64,000 bases of DNA from Flavobacteriaceae bacterium. Lineage in GTDB: Bacteria; Bacteroidota; Bacteroidia; Flavobacteriales; Flavobacteriaceae. Positions 8,365-19,092 of the stretch are shown piece after piece. The position numbers and the translations under genes were made by a program. The notes below the pieces were generated by a model. That model had not been told where the DNA came from. It saw only the letters and a program-made list of their open reading frames with translations, and did not search any database. The stretch is from the NCBI GenBank assembly GCA_025800395.1, contig JAOXRU010000503.1, positions 34,960 through 98,959 of the forward strand, written 5' to 3'. Each line of letters opens with the position of its first letter. Positions within the stretch are counted from its first letter, which is position 1.

Positions 8365-10323
8365 ATGCGAATACAATTTGTGATTATATGTGGTGTGCTG
8401 GGGATTTTTTTGGGTAAAGCACAAGAGTTGCAGTATCAAAAATTTAATTGGGATTCTTCGACCAAGCAGTTACTAAAAAAAGCAAAAGGAATAAAAGAGA
8501 AGACCCTATTGCACGACAAGGTAGAGGTGCAATTTGTCTATGAAGAAGGTGGAGAATTGGTGGAATATATGCTTATGCATAGAGCCATGGTTTTGTGCAC
8601 CGATGAGGAAATAGAGTCCAACAACAAATTGTATCTCCCGCGAAAAGAGGAGGCGGAATTATTGTTGACCAAGGCTAGAGTGATCCAGCCCAAGGGAAGG
8701 GTAATCGAGCTGGATGGCTCTAAGGTGTTGACAGCTAAGGATGAAGAAAGTGGTCAGCAATATAGTTATTTTGCATTTGAAGGAGTAGAAAAGGGCAGTA
8801 TAGTGGAGTATTATTATGTAAAGAAAAGCAGGCCTCGTTTGAATGGGAGTCGCATATGGTTGGCAGAATCGAATCCCAAGCAAGAGATGCGGTTTGATTT
8901 GTACAGTCCTGTTCATTTAGAATTTGCATTGAAAACGTATCATTCGGATATCATTTTCGAAAAAGACACCATAGGCGAAAAAACAGCCCATTGGAAGCTA
9001 CGTGCGTATGACATACCTAGTTTTGAAGACGAACCACAAGCCCCTTATTTGGCAATGAGACCACAATTATTGTACAAATTGCACAACAACAATTACAATG
9101 GGGTAGACGATATTTCTGGTTACAATGAAGTGGCGCAAAACCTCTATGCGTTTTACTATAGGGAAGTTAGTGAGGCGCTCTCTCAAAAATTGGACGCAAT
9201 ACTCGATCGCTCGGGAGCTAGACAGGCCCAGGGAGAAGATAGGATCCGTGCGATAGATCAGGAATTGAAAACCAATTTTTTGACGCACGAACAAGGGGCG
9301 ATAAGTTTAGAAAAGGTGCTCGAGACCAAGGCAGCCAATTCGAGAGGGATGGTACGTTTGTATGTTGCCTTACTTACAAAGTTGGGGATGGAGCACCAGA
9401 TAGTTCTTACCTCTGATCGTCGCAATATGGTGCTGGACAAAAATTTTGAGGCCCATAATTTTCTAAACGATTTTTTGCTTTATTTTCCAAGCTATCACAG
9501 CTATTTGTCTCCCGATGATGCAGATACGAGATATGGGTACCCACCCGCATATTTGACCGATTGCAACGGCTTGTATATAGAAGAAGTTGCTATAGGATCG
9601 TACCGTTCGGCTGTAGCCCATGTAAAGCATATAGATGCCGTTCCTGCCTCCAAAAGCAAGGACAATATGCAGATGCGGATCCAATTTGATGCGGAGGACT
9701 TGGGAATAAACACCATAAGCTATACCAGAGAGTGGTCGGGTTATTATGCGATGTATTACCAACCCTATTTGCATATGAGTAGTGAGGAAGAGCGAGAGGA
9801 ACTCCTCGATTATATAGCTAAGAATGTACAAGAAGAAGCAGAAGTAATTCGTAGTGAAATGCTGTATACTACGGTGGGCGATGTGGGGAAAAACCCCTTG
9901 ATTTTTAAATTGGAATTGGAAACAGAAGCACTTACCGAAAAGGCGGGCAACAACTATTTGTTTAAATTGGGAGAGCTCATAGGAGAGCAACAGCAGATGT
10001 ATCAAGAAAAGGAGAGAAAATTGCCATACGAAAGCGAATTTGAAAGAATGTATGAGCGAAAGATAGTGCTAGAAATTCCCAAGGGCTATACTATTGCCAA
10101 TGTAGAAGACATCCGCATAAAGCGCGAACATCGTATAGGCGGAAAAAGGGTATTTTCTTTTGTTTCGGATTATCGTTTGCAAGGCAATACCTTGGAGATA
10201 GATGCGGATGAGTTTTATGCGCAAAACAAGATTGCTTTAAAAGATTTTCAGGCATATAGAAAAGTAATCAATGCGGCAGCGGATTTTAACAAAGTGGTTT
10301 TGGTATTGCAGCCAAAAAAATAA
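8365..10323 (+). CDS. DUF3857-type exported protein with degenerate transglutaminase core
   Basis: A 652-residue paralogue of the gene at 980-2935. It shares the segments LLLTKARVIQPKGRVIELDG, SYFAFEGVEKGSIVEYYYV and ALTEKAGNNYLFKLGELIGE and the tail VINAAADFNKVVLVLQPKK. A signal peptide ends near GIFLGKAQ. In the transglutaminase core the catalytic Cys position is Ser326 (AANSRGM), so thiol catalysis is not expected. The gene follows its catalytic neighbour by 4 nt. Both A-B pairs in this window keep the same order and the same loss of Cys in the second member, so the loss probably predates the duplication. A hairpin terminator follows. Confidence 0.75.
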   Translation: MRIQFVIICGVLGIFLGKAQELQYQKFNWDSSTKQLLKKAKGIKEKTLLHDKVEVQFVYEEGGELVEYMLMHRAMVLCTDEEIESNNKLYLPRKEEAELLLTKARVIQPKGRVIELDGSKVLTAKDEESGQQYSYFAFEGVEKGSIVEYYYVKKSRPRLNGSRIWLAESNPKQEMRFDLYSPVHLEFALKTYHSDIIFEKDTIGEKTAHWKLRAYDIPSFEDEPQAPYLAMRPQLLYKLHNNNYNGVDDISGYNEVAQNLYAFYYREVSEALSQKLDAILDRSGARQAQGEDRIRAIDQELKTNFLTHEQGAISLEKVLETKAANSRGMVRLYVALLTKLGMEHQIVLTSDRRNMVLDKNFEAHNFLNDFLLYFPSYHSYLSPDDADTRYGYPPAYLTDCNGLYIEEVAIGSYRSAVAHVKHIDAVPASKSKDNMQMRIQFDAEDLGINTISYTREWSGYYAMYYQPYLHMSSEEEREELLDYIAKNVQEEAEVIRSEMLYTTVGDVGKNPLIFKLELETEALTEKAGNNYLFKLGELIGEQQQMYQEKERKLPYESEFERMYERKIVLEIPKGYTIANVEDIRIKREHRIGGKRVFSFVSDYRLQGNTLEIDADEFYAQNKIALKDFQAYRKVINAAADFNKVVLVLQPKK

Positions 10324-10336
10324 GATGGTTTTATCT

Positions 10337-10373
10337 TAAAAAAAATACCGCCTGTGAGAGGCAGTATTTTTTT
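10337..10373. terminator. bidirectional rho-independent terminator
   Basis: An 11-bp stem (AAATACCGCCT / AGGCAGTATTT, one mismatch) with loop GTGAG is flanked by an A-run on the left and a T-run on the right. It can serve both the plus-strand gene ending at 10323 and the minus-strand gene ending at 10393. Confidence 0.85.
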
Positions 10374-10392
10374 GTTAGGCTATTTATCGTAC

Positions 10393-11868
10393 CTATAGTT
10401 CTGTATTGTTGTTGGCGATAAGCTGGTAGAAAAACTGAATAGCGCCTTCGTATGCTTTTACAGGAACCCTTTCGTTGATGCCGTGTATGCGAGGAATGTC
10501 GGATTTTTTCATAGCTATAGGATTGGTACGATAGATGTTTTCGGACAGATCTACAAAGTGTTTGCAATCGGTTCCTGCTACTAGGAGTAAAGGCGCGACT
10601 AAGCGATCGGGTGCGACTTGCCCCACTGTTTTTTGTAGACAAGCAAAAGCCTTGCTATCTACAGGGGAGATGGGCGAGGGATTGTTTACCGCTCTTTTGG
10701 ACATAGGCTCTATAGTTACTCTCGGATCGTTGACGCTTTCTTTGAGGTAAGCAATTACCCCATCCCCTGTGTCACCTGGTATCAATCGGAAATTGGCGAT
10801 AAGTGTAGCTTCGGTTGGCAATACATTGTCTTTTACACCACTCTGTAAGATGGTAGGAGCTACTGTAGTGCGCACCATAGCGTTGGAAGTAGGGCTATCT
10901 GCTAGAATGCCTACTATGGTGGATTTGAACAACCATTGGTTGGCAAAAATAGCTTTGCTGGGCATAGCCATTTCTGGTCCGAGGTAAGCAAACATTTGCT
11001 CGGTTACTTTATTGAGGTGTGCTGGAAACGGATTTTCCTCTATTTTTTGAATGGCATCTGCCAGTATGCCAATGGCGGTTTCTTTTGGTGGCATAGACGA
11101 ATGGCCAGCTTCTTCTACCTTGGCGGTAAAACGGAGGCTAACATAGCCTTTTTCTGCAATTCCGATAAGTGCGGCGGGTTGGTTTATGCCAGGAAAAAAA
11201 CCTTTCTCCATAAAGACGCCACCTTCATCTAGTACATATTCGAATTGTATATTTTGTTTTTTAAAGTGCGCAGCCACATTGGCTGCCCCATTGGGTCCAC
11301 CTACTTCTTCGTCGTGTCCAAAGCTAAAGTACAAGGTTCGTTTGGGCTGGAATCCTTTTTGGAGGTGTAGGGTGATGGCTTCCATGATGGCGAGGCCATT
11401 GCCTTTGTCGTCCATGGTGCCTCTGCCGAATATATAGCCATCTTTGATAGTACCAGAAAACGGATCCATTTCCCATTTATTGAGGGTAGCTTTTTCGATG
11501 GGAACCACGTCGCTATGTGCCATAAGGAGAACCGGTTTGAGGCTTGGGTCGGTGCCAGGCCATTTGTAGACCAAGCTAAACTCGTTGATGGTGGTTTTTT
11601 CCAGCAAGCTATCTACAAGCGGATAGGTTTCTTCCATAAATTGGAGGAAGTCTCTATAGACTAGGGTGTCTGCTTCTTTGTCTGTGTAGGAGATGGTTTT
11701 GTAGGAGATGGCTTTTGCTAGCCGTTCTGCATAGCCAGAATTGACGTGTACCAGTTCTACCGCTTCGGTTTGCATTTGTTTGGATTGGTAGCTAGAGGTT
11801 TTGAAAGCAATTATAGCAAGGAGGATTAGTATTATTGCTAAAATGCCAAGGAGTATTTTTTTAAACAT
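10393..11868 (-). CDS. M20 family metallopeptidase (carboxypeptidase S-like)
   Basis: A 491-residue M20 peptidase anchored by an N-terminal membrane helix (LLGILAIILILLAIIAF, residues 6-22). The dinuclear zinc site is visible: His118 in MAHSDVVP, Asp153 in GRGTMDDKG, Glu187/188 in GHDEEVGG, and a C-terminal His in RIHGINERVP. The dimerisation domain lies between about residues 230 and 350. The length and the membrane anchor fit the CPS1-like branch, which hydrolyses dipeptides or N-acyl amino acids; here it probably acts in the periplasm. It is a single gene, divergent from the atpD region and ending at a shared terminator. Confidence 0.9.
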   Translation of the reverse strand: MFKKILLGILAIILILLAIIAFKTSSYQSKQMQTEAVELVHVNSGYAERLAKAISYKTISYTDKEADTLVYRDFLQFMEETYPLVDSLLEKTTINEFSLVYKWPGTDPSLKPVLLMAHSDVVPIEKATLNKWEMDPFSGTIKDGYIFGRGTMDDKGNGLAIMEAITLHLQKGFQPKRTLYFSFGHDEEVGGPNGAANVAAHFKKQNIQFEYVLDEGGVFMEKGFFPGINQPAALIGIAEKGYVSLRFTAKVEEAGHSSMPPKETAIGILADAIQKIEENPFPAHLNKVTEQMFAYLGPEMAMPSKAIFANQWLFKSTIVGILADSPTSNAMVRTTVAPTILQSGVKDNVLPTEATLIANFRLIPGDTGDGVIAYLKESVNDPRVTIEPMSKRAVNNPSPISPVDSKAFACLQKTVGQVAPDRLVAPLLLVAGTDCKHFVDLSENIYRTNPIAMKKSDIPRIHGINERVPVKAYEGAIQFFYQLIANNNTEL

Positions 11869-11984
11869 GTTGGTTGGTATGTGTTAGTGTGACCGAATAT
11901 ACACATTTTTTGATTCTAAATTTACACATTTTCGTGTTTTCGGATCATCAAATTGCTTCATTGATTAATTGTTACATTGCATCA

Positions 11985-12145
11985 ACTCGCGCTAGGGGTA
12001 GTAGCGATAGCTTTTTGCACCTAGGATATAGCGAAGCTTGCTGGCGGAGGCGACCTAGAGGGAGCCCACGAACTGCTAGCGCCGCTATCCTAGGCGCAAA
12101 AACTACAAGCGGATGGCCCGACCCCCCGTGGCCATCAGGTTTTTT
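11985..12145 (+). repeat. GC-rich flavobacterial intergenic repeat, copy 1
   Basis: The GC content rises sharply above the surroundings. The unit reads GGGGTAGTAGCGATAGC, a T-run, GATATAGCGAAGCTTGCTGG, then CGCCGCTATCCTAGGCGC, and ends GCGGATGGCCCGACCCCCC. It aligns with the copy at 52885-53016 in the opposite orientation (GGATAGTAGCGGCATCC ... GATATAGCGAATAGCCTGG). CCTAGGATATAGC and GCTATCCTAGG can pair into a long hairpin. From memory, repeats of this type are scattered near gene ends in many Flavobacteriaceae and some are transcribed as small RNAs. Open frames crossing it (11874-12257 plus, 11972-12250 minus) are by-products of its composition. Confidence 0.75.
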
Positions 12146-12350
12146 TAAAGTAGGAGGAAGGCTTTTTTTTTGCGGAGAAATGAGAAGGAAGACATATAGG
12201 GAGTCAAAGGGGGGTAGCGCCCGATGTGATTTTGTAGTAAAAAGCTTCAATTTTTAGGCTGAAATAAAGCATACAGGATGCATTTGTAAGAGAAATAAAC
12301 GAATGCTTAAAAATCCGCATAAATCTGTTTCTTATTAAATTAGAAAAGTA
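12146..12350. other. intergenic, no gene
   Basis: Between the GC-rich repeat and the atpD promoter I see no coding potential beyond chance frames. It contains a G-rich stretch around 12205-12220 and an AT-rich run leading to the promoter. Confidence 0.6.
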
Positions 12351-12358
12351 TATCTTTG
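12351..12358 (+). promoter_or_regulatory. -7 box of atpD
   Basis: TATCTTTG matches TAnnTTTG and is followed by CGCCC, as is typical of flavobacterial start regions. It lies about 60 nt before the atpD ATG. No perfect -33 TTG is present at the usual spacing. Confidence 0.65.
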
Positions 12359-12413
12359 CGCCCAGAAATCGCCACAGCTGGAAGTGGTGTCAAAAATTAA
12401 TTAAAATAACTAA

Positions 12414-13922
<1,509 letters not shown>

Positions 13923-13925
13923 ACC

Positions 13926-13968
13926 AATTTTGAGTGATGGGTTAGGTAGGTATAGCTATCTCAAAATT
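13926..13968 (+). other. intercistronic inverted repeat between atpD and atpC
   Basis: AATTTTGAG (13926-13934) and CTCAAAATT (13960-13968) form a perfect 9-bp inverted repeat with a 25-nt loop and no T-run. It might adjust the ratio of beta to epsilon subunit by partial termination or mRNA processing; that is inference. Confidence 0.45.
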
Positions 13969-13997
13969 CAAAACTCAAGACGCAATACGAATTATAT

Positions 13998-14273
13998 ATG
14001 TATTTAGAAATTGTATCACCAGAAGCTACCTTGTTTAGCGGAGAAGTTGCAGCTGTAAGTGTGCCAGGAGTAAATGGTTCGTTTCAGATGTTGAACAACC
14101 ACGCGCCTATCGTTTCTATATTGGGAGCGGGCAAGGTGAAAATAAAAGGCGATATCCAAATCGAAGAAGCGTTTGAGAGCAAATTCAACCAAGAGGCAGG
14201 AGAAACGGTATTACAAATTGCATCTGGTACCATTGAGATGAAGGACAATAAAATAATTGTTCTTGCGGACTAG
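13998..14273 (+). CDS. atpC: F1 ATP synthase subunit epsilon
   Basis: A 91-residue protein covering only the N-terminal beta-sandwich of the epsilon subunit (LEIVSPEATLFSGEVAAVSV, then FQMLNNHAPIVSILGAGKVK). The C-terminal helical hairpin that inhibits ATP hydrolysis in proteobacteria is absent, as is usual for short Bacteroidota epsilon subunits. It lies 75 nt after atpD in the same operon and is followed by a strong terminator. Confidence 0.95.
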   Translation: MYLEIVSPEATLFSGEVAAVSVPGVNGSFQMLNNHAPIVSILGAGKVKIKGDIQIEEAFESKFNQEAGETVLQIASGTIEMKDNKIIVLAD

Positions 14274-14300
14274 CGTTTAAAAATCTTAGTTATATAGAAG

Positions 14301-14331
14301 AGGTTGTCTTTATCAGACAGCCTTTTTTTTT
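14301..14331 (+). terminator. atpDC terminator
   Basis: A 9-bp stem AGGTTGTCT / AGACAGCCT (one G-T pair) with loop TTATC is followed by nine T residues. Confidence 0.9.
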
Positions 14332-14608
14332 GCTGTTTTCTTGGCCTAGAGGTGGGCAATGTCTGAAATATTTCTATTTAGCAAATATGGTGCACGGGGT
14401 GTAAAAGGGTATTTTTGTCTGAGCAGGGTGCAGGCAATTCACTTTTTTTTTAGAATAAATTAATCTTTGGGTTTTTAGAGCTTAATGCTTATAAAATGTT
14501 AATTTTTAGTGGGTTTTGCTTTATTTTTTTGGAGGTTTGGGTTAAATTATAAGCTAAATTTTTGTACTTTGCCCTTTATAGAGTGATTATTTAAAGATTA
14601 AAATCGAT
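14332..14608. other. AT-rich upstream region of the 355-residue protein
   Basis: No coding sequence is apparent. The sequence becomes AT-rich toward the next gene and contains a weak -7 element, TACTTTG at 14565-14571 followed by CCC, with TTTG at 14536-14539 as a possible but distant -33 element. Confidence 0.5.
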
Positions 14609-15676
14609 ATGAGCGATCCCAATCCAAATATACTACCATTATCTATTACATCCTTTATGAAGTCTTATATAGAGCAATACCATTCGCCCTTGGAGTCTTT
14701 GGGTTTGGAGATGGAGAATTTTCGTAGAATGCCATTTACCAAAGTGCAAGAGCATGATTATTATGATAGTTTGGACCTAGAAGAGGTGTTGTATAAAAAC
14801 GATACCAAATTTTTTGGGATATTCGATTATATGGAGATCGCATATGGGGAGCATGATACGGAGTATATTTTTCGAAAGAGAAATCCAGATATGGAAGAAT
14901 TAAAAGTCTTTGTTCAGGAGGTTTTTGACTATTTGGGTCCACCAAGAGACCGATCGGATATATTTATTTCATTTATAGATTTTGATAAGGTGTTTCATCA
15001 GCTTGCATCCCATCCACAAAAAGACGCTCCGCAGATACGCGATTTTTGGTTTTTAAAGGATGGCGATCGTACTATAGTACTCAATATGAGTTGGGAGGAA
15101 GATCCGGTTTTTGAGATGGAAATACCTAGTTACGGGCCAGAGGTAGACTACTCACCTAGAACCAATGGCACCATATTGGATGTATTGCATTTTGATATAC
15201 CAGAAGTGCTAGCGGATGCGGAGAATCTACATCCTTATTATTCTGAGCAAGATGATTCTACGGTTATTTTTGGGATTTACTTGACCCAGCGTTTGTTTGG
15301 TTTTTTCAATAAGTTAGATATTCGTCAGGAAGGAGAGGGTATAGATCCGGCAATGCAAACTTCCACAAAGGTTCGGTTTTTTACTCGACGGGAATACGAT
15401 ATTTCGAAGATTTTGGAATTTATCAATATGTTGGTGAAAATATATGGTTCGGATGACAACGGAAAAAAATGGGGTAATGAGGAAGATGTAGACGAATACA
15501 ACCACGGATTTATGGGTGCGTATCGTACTTGGACACTCAATCAGCATCATGGATTATACAATAGCAATATGCCTGGAGACGAGAAAGTCTATGTGGTGAG
15601 TTTTATGGCATTTGAGCCAGAGGAGGAGTTTTATTTGGAAATTGATGACTATCAAAACGTGTTTAGATTTCAGTAG
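14609..15676 (+). CDS. hypothetical protein, 355 residues
   Basis: I do not recognise the family. The protein is acidic, rich in Tyr, Phe and Asp/Glu, has no signal peptide or membrane helix, and is therefore probably cytoplasmic. The C-terminal half has an alternating beta pattern (KVYVVSFMAFEPEEEFYLEI). It starts 18 nt after a clear A/T-rich leader and stands alone. Its 3' end overlaps that of the convergent acetyltransferase gene by 14 bp. Codon use matches its neighbours, so recent transfer is not indicated. Confidence 0.75.
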   Translation: MSDPNPNILPLSITSFMKSYIEQYHSPLESLGLEMENFRRMPFTKVQEHDYYDSLDLEEVLYKNDTKFFGIFDYMEIAYGEHDTEYIFRKRNPDMEELKVFVQEVFDYLGPPRDRSDIFISFIDFDKVFHQLASHPQKDAPQIRDFWFLKDGDRTIVLNMSWEEDPVFEMEIPSYGPEVDYSPRTNGTILDVLHFDIPEVLADAENLHPYYSEQDDSTVIFGIYLTQRLFGFFNKLDIRQEGEGIDPAMQTSTKVRFFTRREYDISKILEFINMLVKIYGSDDNGKKWGNEEDVDEYNHGFMGAYRTWTLNQHHGLYNSNMPGDEKVYVVSFMAFEPEEEFYLEIDDYQNVFRFQ

Positions 15677-16208
15677 CTAAGCGAACCAAGATCCATTGGG
15701 TGTTTTGGTGTAGGAATTGGTGTATGTTTTCAAAACCTATAGCGAGATGTGCCTGCAAGGAGCGTTGGTTTTTTTCATCGATTTCGGTGATGATATAGCA
15801 ATAGTCTTCTTGTAATTCTCGGCACATATGCTGGTATAGTTTTCGGAAAATGCCTTGTTTCCTATAAGCTTGGTTTATGCATATTTGTCCCATCACCATA
15901 TAATCTTCTTTGGGGTGAAAAAGTTCTATTTGGTCAAACATGGGTTGCAATATTTCGATTTGGTTTCGAAAATCGGGATGCATGCTCAATGCGTATGCGA
16001 TGATATTATTTTGGTGTTTTGCTACAAAATGCGGACAACGCTGGTGCATTAGCTGTAGGTCTCCTAGCTGATGTTTCACGGTAACGAAGCCTTCCTTTTG
16101 TTGCGTTTTTATTTTTGATTTGTCGGGAAGATTTGTTTTTTGTAATTCGAGAATTTGTTGCAAATCTTCCTTTGTCTTTGTTCTGGTGTATGTTATAGTT
16201 GTAGCCAT
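15663..16208 (-). CDS. GNAT family N-acetyltransferase
   Basis: A 181-residue GNAT enzyme that should transfer an acetyl group from acetyl-CoA to an unknown amine. The acetyl-CoA pyrophosphate loop is seen as QICINQAYRKQGIFRKLYQH (about residues 107-126), preceded by the beta4 strand DYMVMG and followed by IITEIDEKNQRSLQAHLAIGF, the usual beta5/alpha4 pattern. It begins within the last 16 bases of the M61 peptidase gene, so the two are probably translated together. The substrate cannot be predicted. Confidence 0.8.
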   Translation of the reverse strand: MATTITYTRTKTKEDLQQILELQKTNLPDKSKIKTQQKEGFVTVKHQLGDLQLMHQRCPHFVAKHQNNIIAYALSMHPDFRNQIEILQPMFDQIELFHPKEDYMVMGQICINQAYRKQGIFRKLYQHMCRELQEDYCYIITEIDEKNQRSLQAHLAIGFENIHQFLHQNTQWILVRLATEI

Positions 16209-17977
16209 GCCTGTTGTTTTGTTATCGCAGCAGGGGAGGCATCTTTTGCTTTATGCGTTTGGTATTTTGGATTTCCTTGTATTCTTATTTTGGTTTGGAA
16301 TTGTTCGCCATTTCTACGATATACTATGGGGATGTTTTCTCCAGGTTGGTATCTAAGCAGTATGGAACCAAAATTTTGGTCGTTGGACAGGCTTGCATTC
16401 CCTAGTTTTATAATTTGGTCTCCCTTGGTGATTCCAGCTTTATACAATGCTTGGTTGGACAGCGGTGCTTGGGTTACAATATTGTTTTCTATAGTGCCGC
16501 CTACAAAAGCAATATTGGCATGTGGTTGATGAAAATCTACGCCATGTAAGGCAAAAAGGTGTTTGTAGTTGGGCATTTTGCTGTCGTAGATATAATTTTT
16601 AAAGAATTGGGTGCCAAAAGTTTTTCCTGCATAGTTTTCTAAGGTGTTTTGCAGATTTTGTAGTTTGTATGGTTTTTCTGTTTTTCCATAGCTATTCCAA
16701 AGTTCTTTCATATAGCCATCTAGGCTGAGGTTTTTTTCACGTAGCATCAGGTCTAGAGCCAATCCCAGTACGCTACCATAGGAATAATAAGAGACAAAGC
16801 TATTGTTCCAATTGGCTTGATCTATGTATACTGCTGCGTCTTTGAAAGGAGCAAGTTGGCTCATTTGTATAGGGTTTCTATATTCTAGAGATGGCGAGTT
16901 CCACACATAGTTGAGTGCTCCAGAGAGTTGGGCGATATAGCGATCGGGATCTAGTATACCGGCACGGCACAAGATAAGATTGGTGTAATAGGAAGTAAAA
17001 CCTTCTGCAAACCAAAGGGCGTCGCTCATATTGGCTTTTTCAAAATCGAAAGGTTCTAAGTTTTGTGGGCGCAGGCGTTCTACATTCCAAGCGTGGAAAA
17101 ACTCATGAGAAACGGTTCCGATATTTTGTTCTATGCCATTGGCGGCCAAGCTACGGGTGGTAGTGAGTATGGTGGAGTTTCGGTGTTCCATGCCATCGCC
17201 ACTAGCATTAGGGGTGTAGCAGGCTAAAAATTGATAAGTACCATAATCAAAATCTGGAAGCTCGCCGAAGACTTCTTTTTGTGCAAGAACTACTTTTTTT
17301 ACTTTTTCAAAAAAAGTGTCAAAATGCGCATCACTAGCGTCAGGATCGTGTAGTACAAATTTTATTTGGTAGCTTTTACCGTTAGAAGCCACTTCAAAAC
17401 TGCGTACATGATGATTGCTTAGCTCAGTAGGGCTATCCATAAAATACTGTAAATTGGGAGCATAGTAGGTAATCGTTTTCCCCTTTACTTTTGGTAATTG
17501 GGTGGCTATTTTCCAGCCCAGATCTGTTCTGGGTATAAAGCTTACTTCCATGGGATGGTTTTCTAAGCTTGGGGCGTACATAAAGGTTGCTGGCATATTG
17601 AGGTGCGCATGGGAGTTGTTTATTTGGCTATAGGTACCATCTCCTCTATTGGCAAAGAGTGCATATTTTATTTTTACTTGGCCTTTTTGGTTTTTTATTT
17701 TCCAAGAATAAGGATCTGGTCTTTCGATGCGGAGTGGTTTTCCATTTTGGTCAAAGGCTTGTACTTGGTGTACATTTTTGGCGAATTCGTGTATGGCGTA
17801 TCTTCCGGGCGAACTACGGCTCATGCGTAACAAAAAATCTCCATGGGTGTTGGGGTAAAAATGGGCTTCTATATTTGCAATATGATGCACCGCTTGATCA
17901 AAGCTAATGATGTATTTGGTTTTTGGTTGCGCAAAAAGCAAACAGGGTATAAAAAACAATATAAAAGATAAACGCAT
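16193..17977 (-). CDS. M61 family glycyl aminopeptidase-like metalloprotease with PDZ domain
   Basis: A 594-residue exported protease. A signal peptide (LFFIPCLLFAQ) is followed by the M61 N-terminal beta domain and a gluzincin-type catalytic domain with HEFFH at residues 291-295 and the glutamate ligand in ALWFAEGFTSYY. A C-terminal PDZ domain (about residues 490-580, LYKAGITKGDQIIKLGNASL) probably recognises the substrate. Length and domain order are normal for M61. The enzyme should act in the periplasm on small peptides with N-terminal Gly or Ala. The GNAT gene overlaps its 3' end by 16 bp. Confidence 0.92.
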   Translation of the reverse strand: MRLSFILFFIPCLLFAQPKTKYIISFDQAVHHIANIEAHFYPNTHGDFLLRMSRSSPGRYAIHEFAKNVHQVQAFDQNGKPLRIERPDPYSWKIKNQKGQVKIKYALFANRGDGTYSQINNSHAHLNMPATFMYAPSLENHPMEVSFIPRTDLGWKIATQLPKVKGKTITYYAPNLQYFMDSPTELSNHHVRSFEVASNGKSYQIKFVLHDPDASDAHFDTFFEKVKKVVLAQKEVFGELPDFDYGTYQFLACYTPNASGDGMEHRNSTILTTTRSLAANGIEQNIGTVSHEFFHAWNVERLRPQNLEPFDFEKANMSDALWFAEGFTSYYTNLILCRAGILDPDRYIAQLSGALNYVWNSPSLEYRNPIQMSQLAPFKDAAVYIDQANWNNSFVSYYSYGSVLGLALDLMLREKNLSLDGYMKELWNSYGKTEKPYKLQNLQNTLENYAGKTFGTQFFKNYIYDSKMPNYKHLFALHGVDFHQPHANIAFVGGTIENNIVTQAPLSNQALYKAGITKGDQIIKLGNASLSNDQNFGSILLRYQPGENIPIVYRRNGEQFQTKIRIQGNPKYQTHKAKDASPAAITKQQAWLQL

Positions 17978-18057
17978 ACTTTGACTTTAAGGGATTTGAT
18001 CAAATATAACAATTCCCATTTAGGGAAGCCTATAAAGCAGTATGGAAAATTGGCATA

Positions 18058-18942
18058 CTAGGGATTGCTGTTTTCCAAAGAAGTTTTTACAATTTTGTCG
18101 TTTAGGGCAATAAAAAGGTGGTTTTCGATTACCGACAAGGCAGTTGGAAGGCTGAGGTTGCTGATGAACACCTCGTGATTTTTGTTATTTGCACGCCAGT
18201 CGATTCGACATATAGTTCCTTTTTCGTTATTGCTATAATAGAGGTGATTGTTGTGTACAGCGATACTCTTTATTGGCCAAGGGGTTTTGTCGGAAAGATT
18301 GGCAACAGTATAGAGCAGTTGCGGACGTTTGTCGGTGTCTTTTAGGTCGACTTTAAATATTTTGTTGGCTTCGGTAAAGAAGAGCGTGTTGTTGGATTTG
18401 GTGATATTGGTAGGATAGTTGAGATCGGGAATAATGGGTTTGATTTGGGGTTCTTCTCTATTTTCAAAGATTAGTTTAACGATTTTACTTTTTTTGGTGG
18501 TTTCGTCTTCTAGGCCGATATATAGGGTTTTCCCTTCTGCTGCTAAGCCATAAGGGATGAGTTTTCCGGATATAATTCTAGAAAACCGATGTTTGTCTTC
18601 TATTTTTTGGTATCGAAACAAGCTGTTTTTTTCGAGAAAGGAAGTGAAATAGAGTTGTTTTTGTAGAAAAGCAAAAGAAAGTGGTGCCATGGCATCTGCT
18701 ACAACGGTTTCGGGTATGGCTGGTGTGTTTTTGGTGTTGATGCGCGAAATACCATTTAGATTGTCGAAATACAAATACTGTTGGTGTTTAACGAAAGAAA
18801 AAATATTGGTGGGAAGGCCAGATGTAACTTCAATTAATCTGGGGCTTTTATATGGTGAGTTTTTTGGGTCTTTGGCTGAAGCTAGTTGTATGCATATGAG
18901 CGCACAAAACAGCAATAGATGGCGGAAAAAATATCCTTTCAT
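18058..18942 (-). CDS. exported probable beta-propeller protein
   Basis: A 294-residue protein with a signal peptide ending CIQLASAK. The mature part contains about six repeats of the type 'IYGLAAEGKTLYIGLED', 'PTNITKSNNTLFFTEANKIFKVDL' and 'IKSIAVHNNHLYYSNNEKGTICRID', which is the strand spacing of NHL/YWTD-like propellers. No catalytic motif was recognised. It stands alone on the minus strand between the M61 protease and a repeat-containing intergenic region. A ligand-binding or adhesive role outside the cytoplasm is inferred only from fold and export. Confidence 0.7.
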   Translation of the reverse strand: MKGYFFRHLLLFCALICIQLASAKDPKNSPYKSPRLIEVTSGLPTNIFSFVKHQQYLYFDNLNGISRINTKNTPAIPETVVADAMAPLSFAFLQKQLYFTSFLEKNSLFRYQKIEDKHRFSRIISGKLIPYGLAAEGKTLYIGLEDETTKKSKIVKLIFENREEPQIKPIIPDLNYPTNITKSNNTLFFTEANKIFKVDLKDTDKRPQLLYTVANLSDKTPWPIKSIAVHNNHLYYSNNEKGTICRIDWRANNKNHEVFISNLSLPTALSVIENHLFIALNDKIVKTSLENSNP

Positions 18943-19092
18943 AGTGTTCTAATTGGTTGGTCTATAAGTGCCACAATAGTTGTGCCAAATTCAGAGTTTT
19001 AAGTCGAGGACTTATACAAATTTTTCTCAAGTTAAGAAAAATCTTTCATCAAAACAGCTTATTTGCTGAAAAAAGCAATGAATTGGGTGCGG

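Noticed and set aside
11874..12257. Open frames on both strands over the GC-rich repeat
   Set aside because: They arise from the repeat's base composition, lack a plausible start region and family features, and the same repeat at 52885 is not coding in the same frame.
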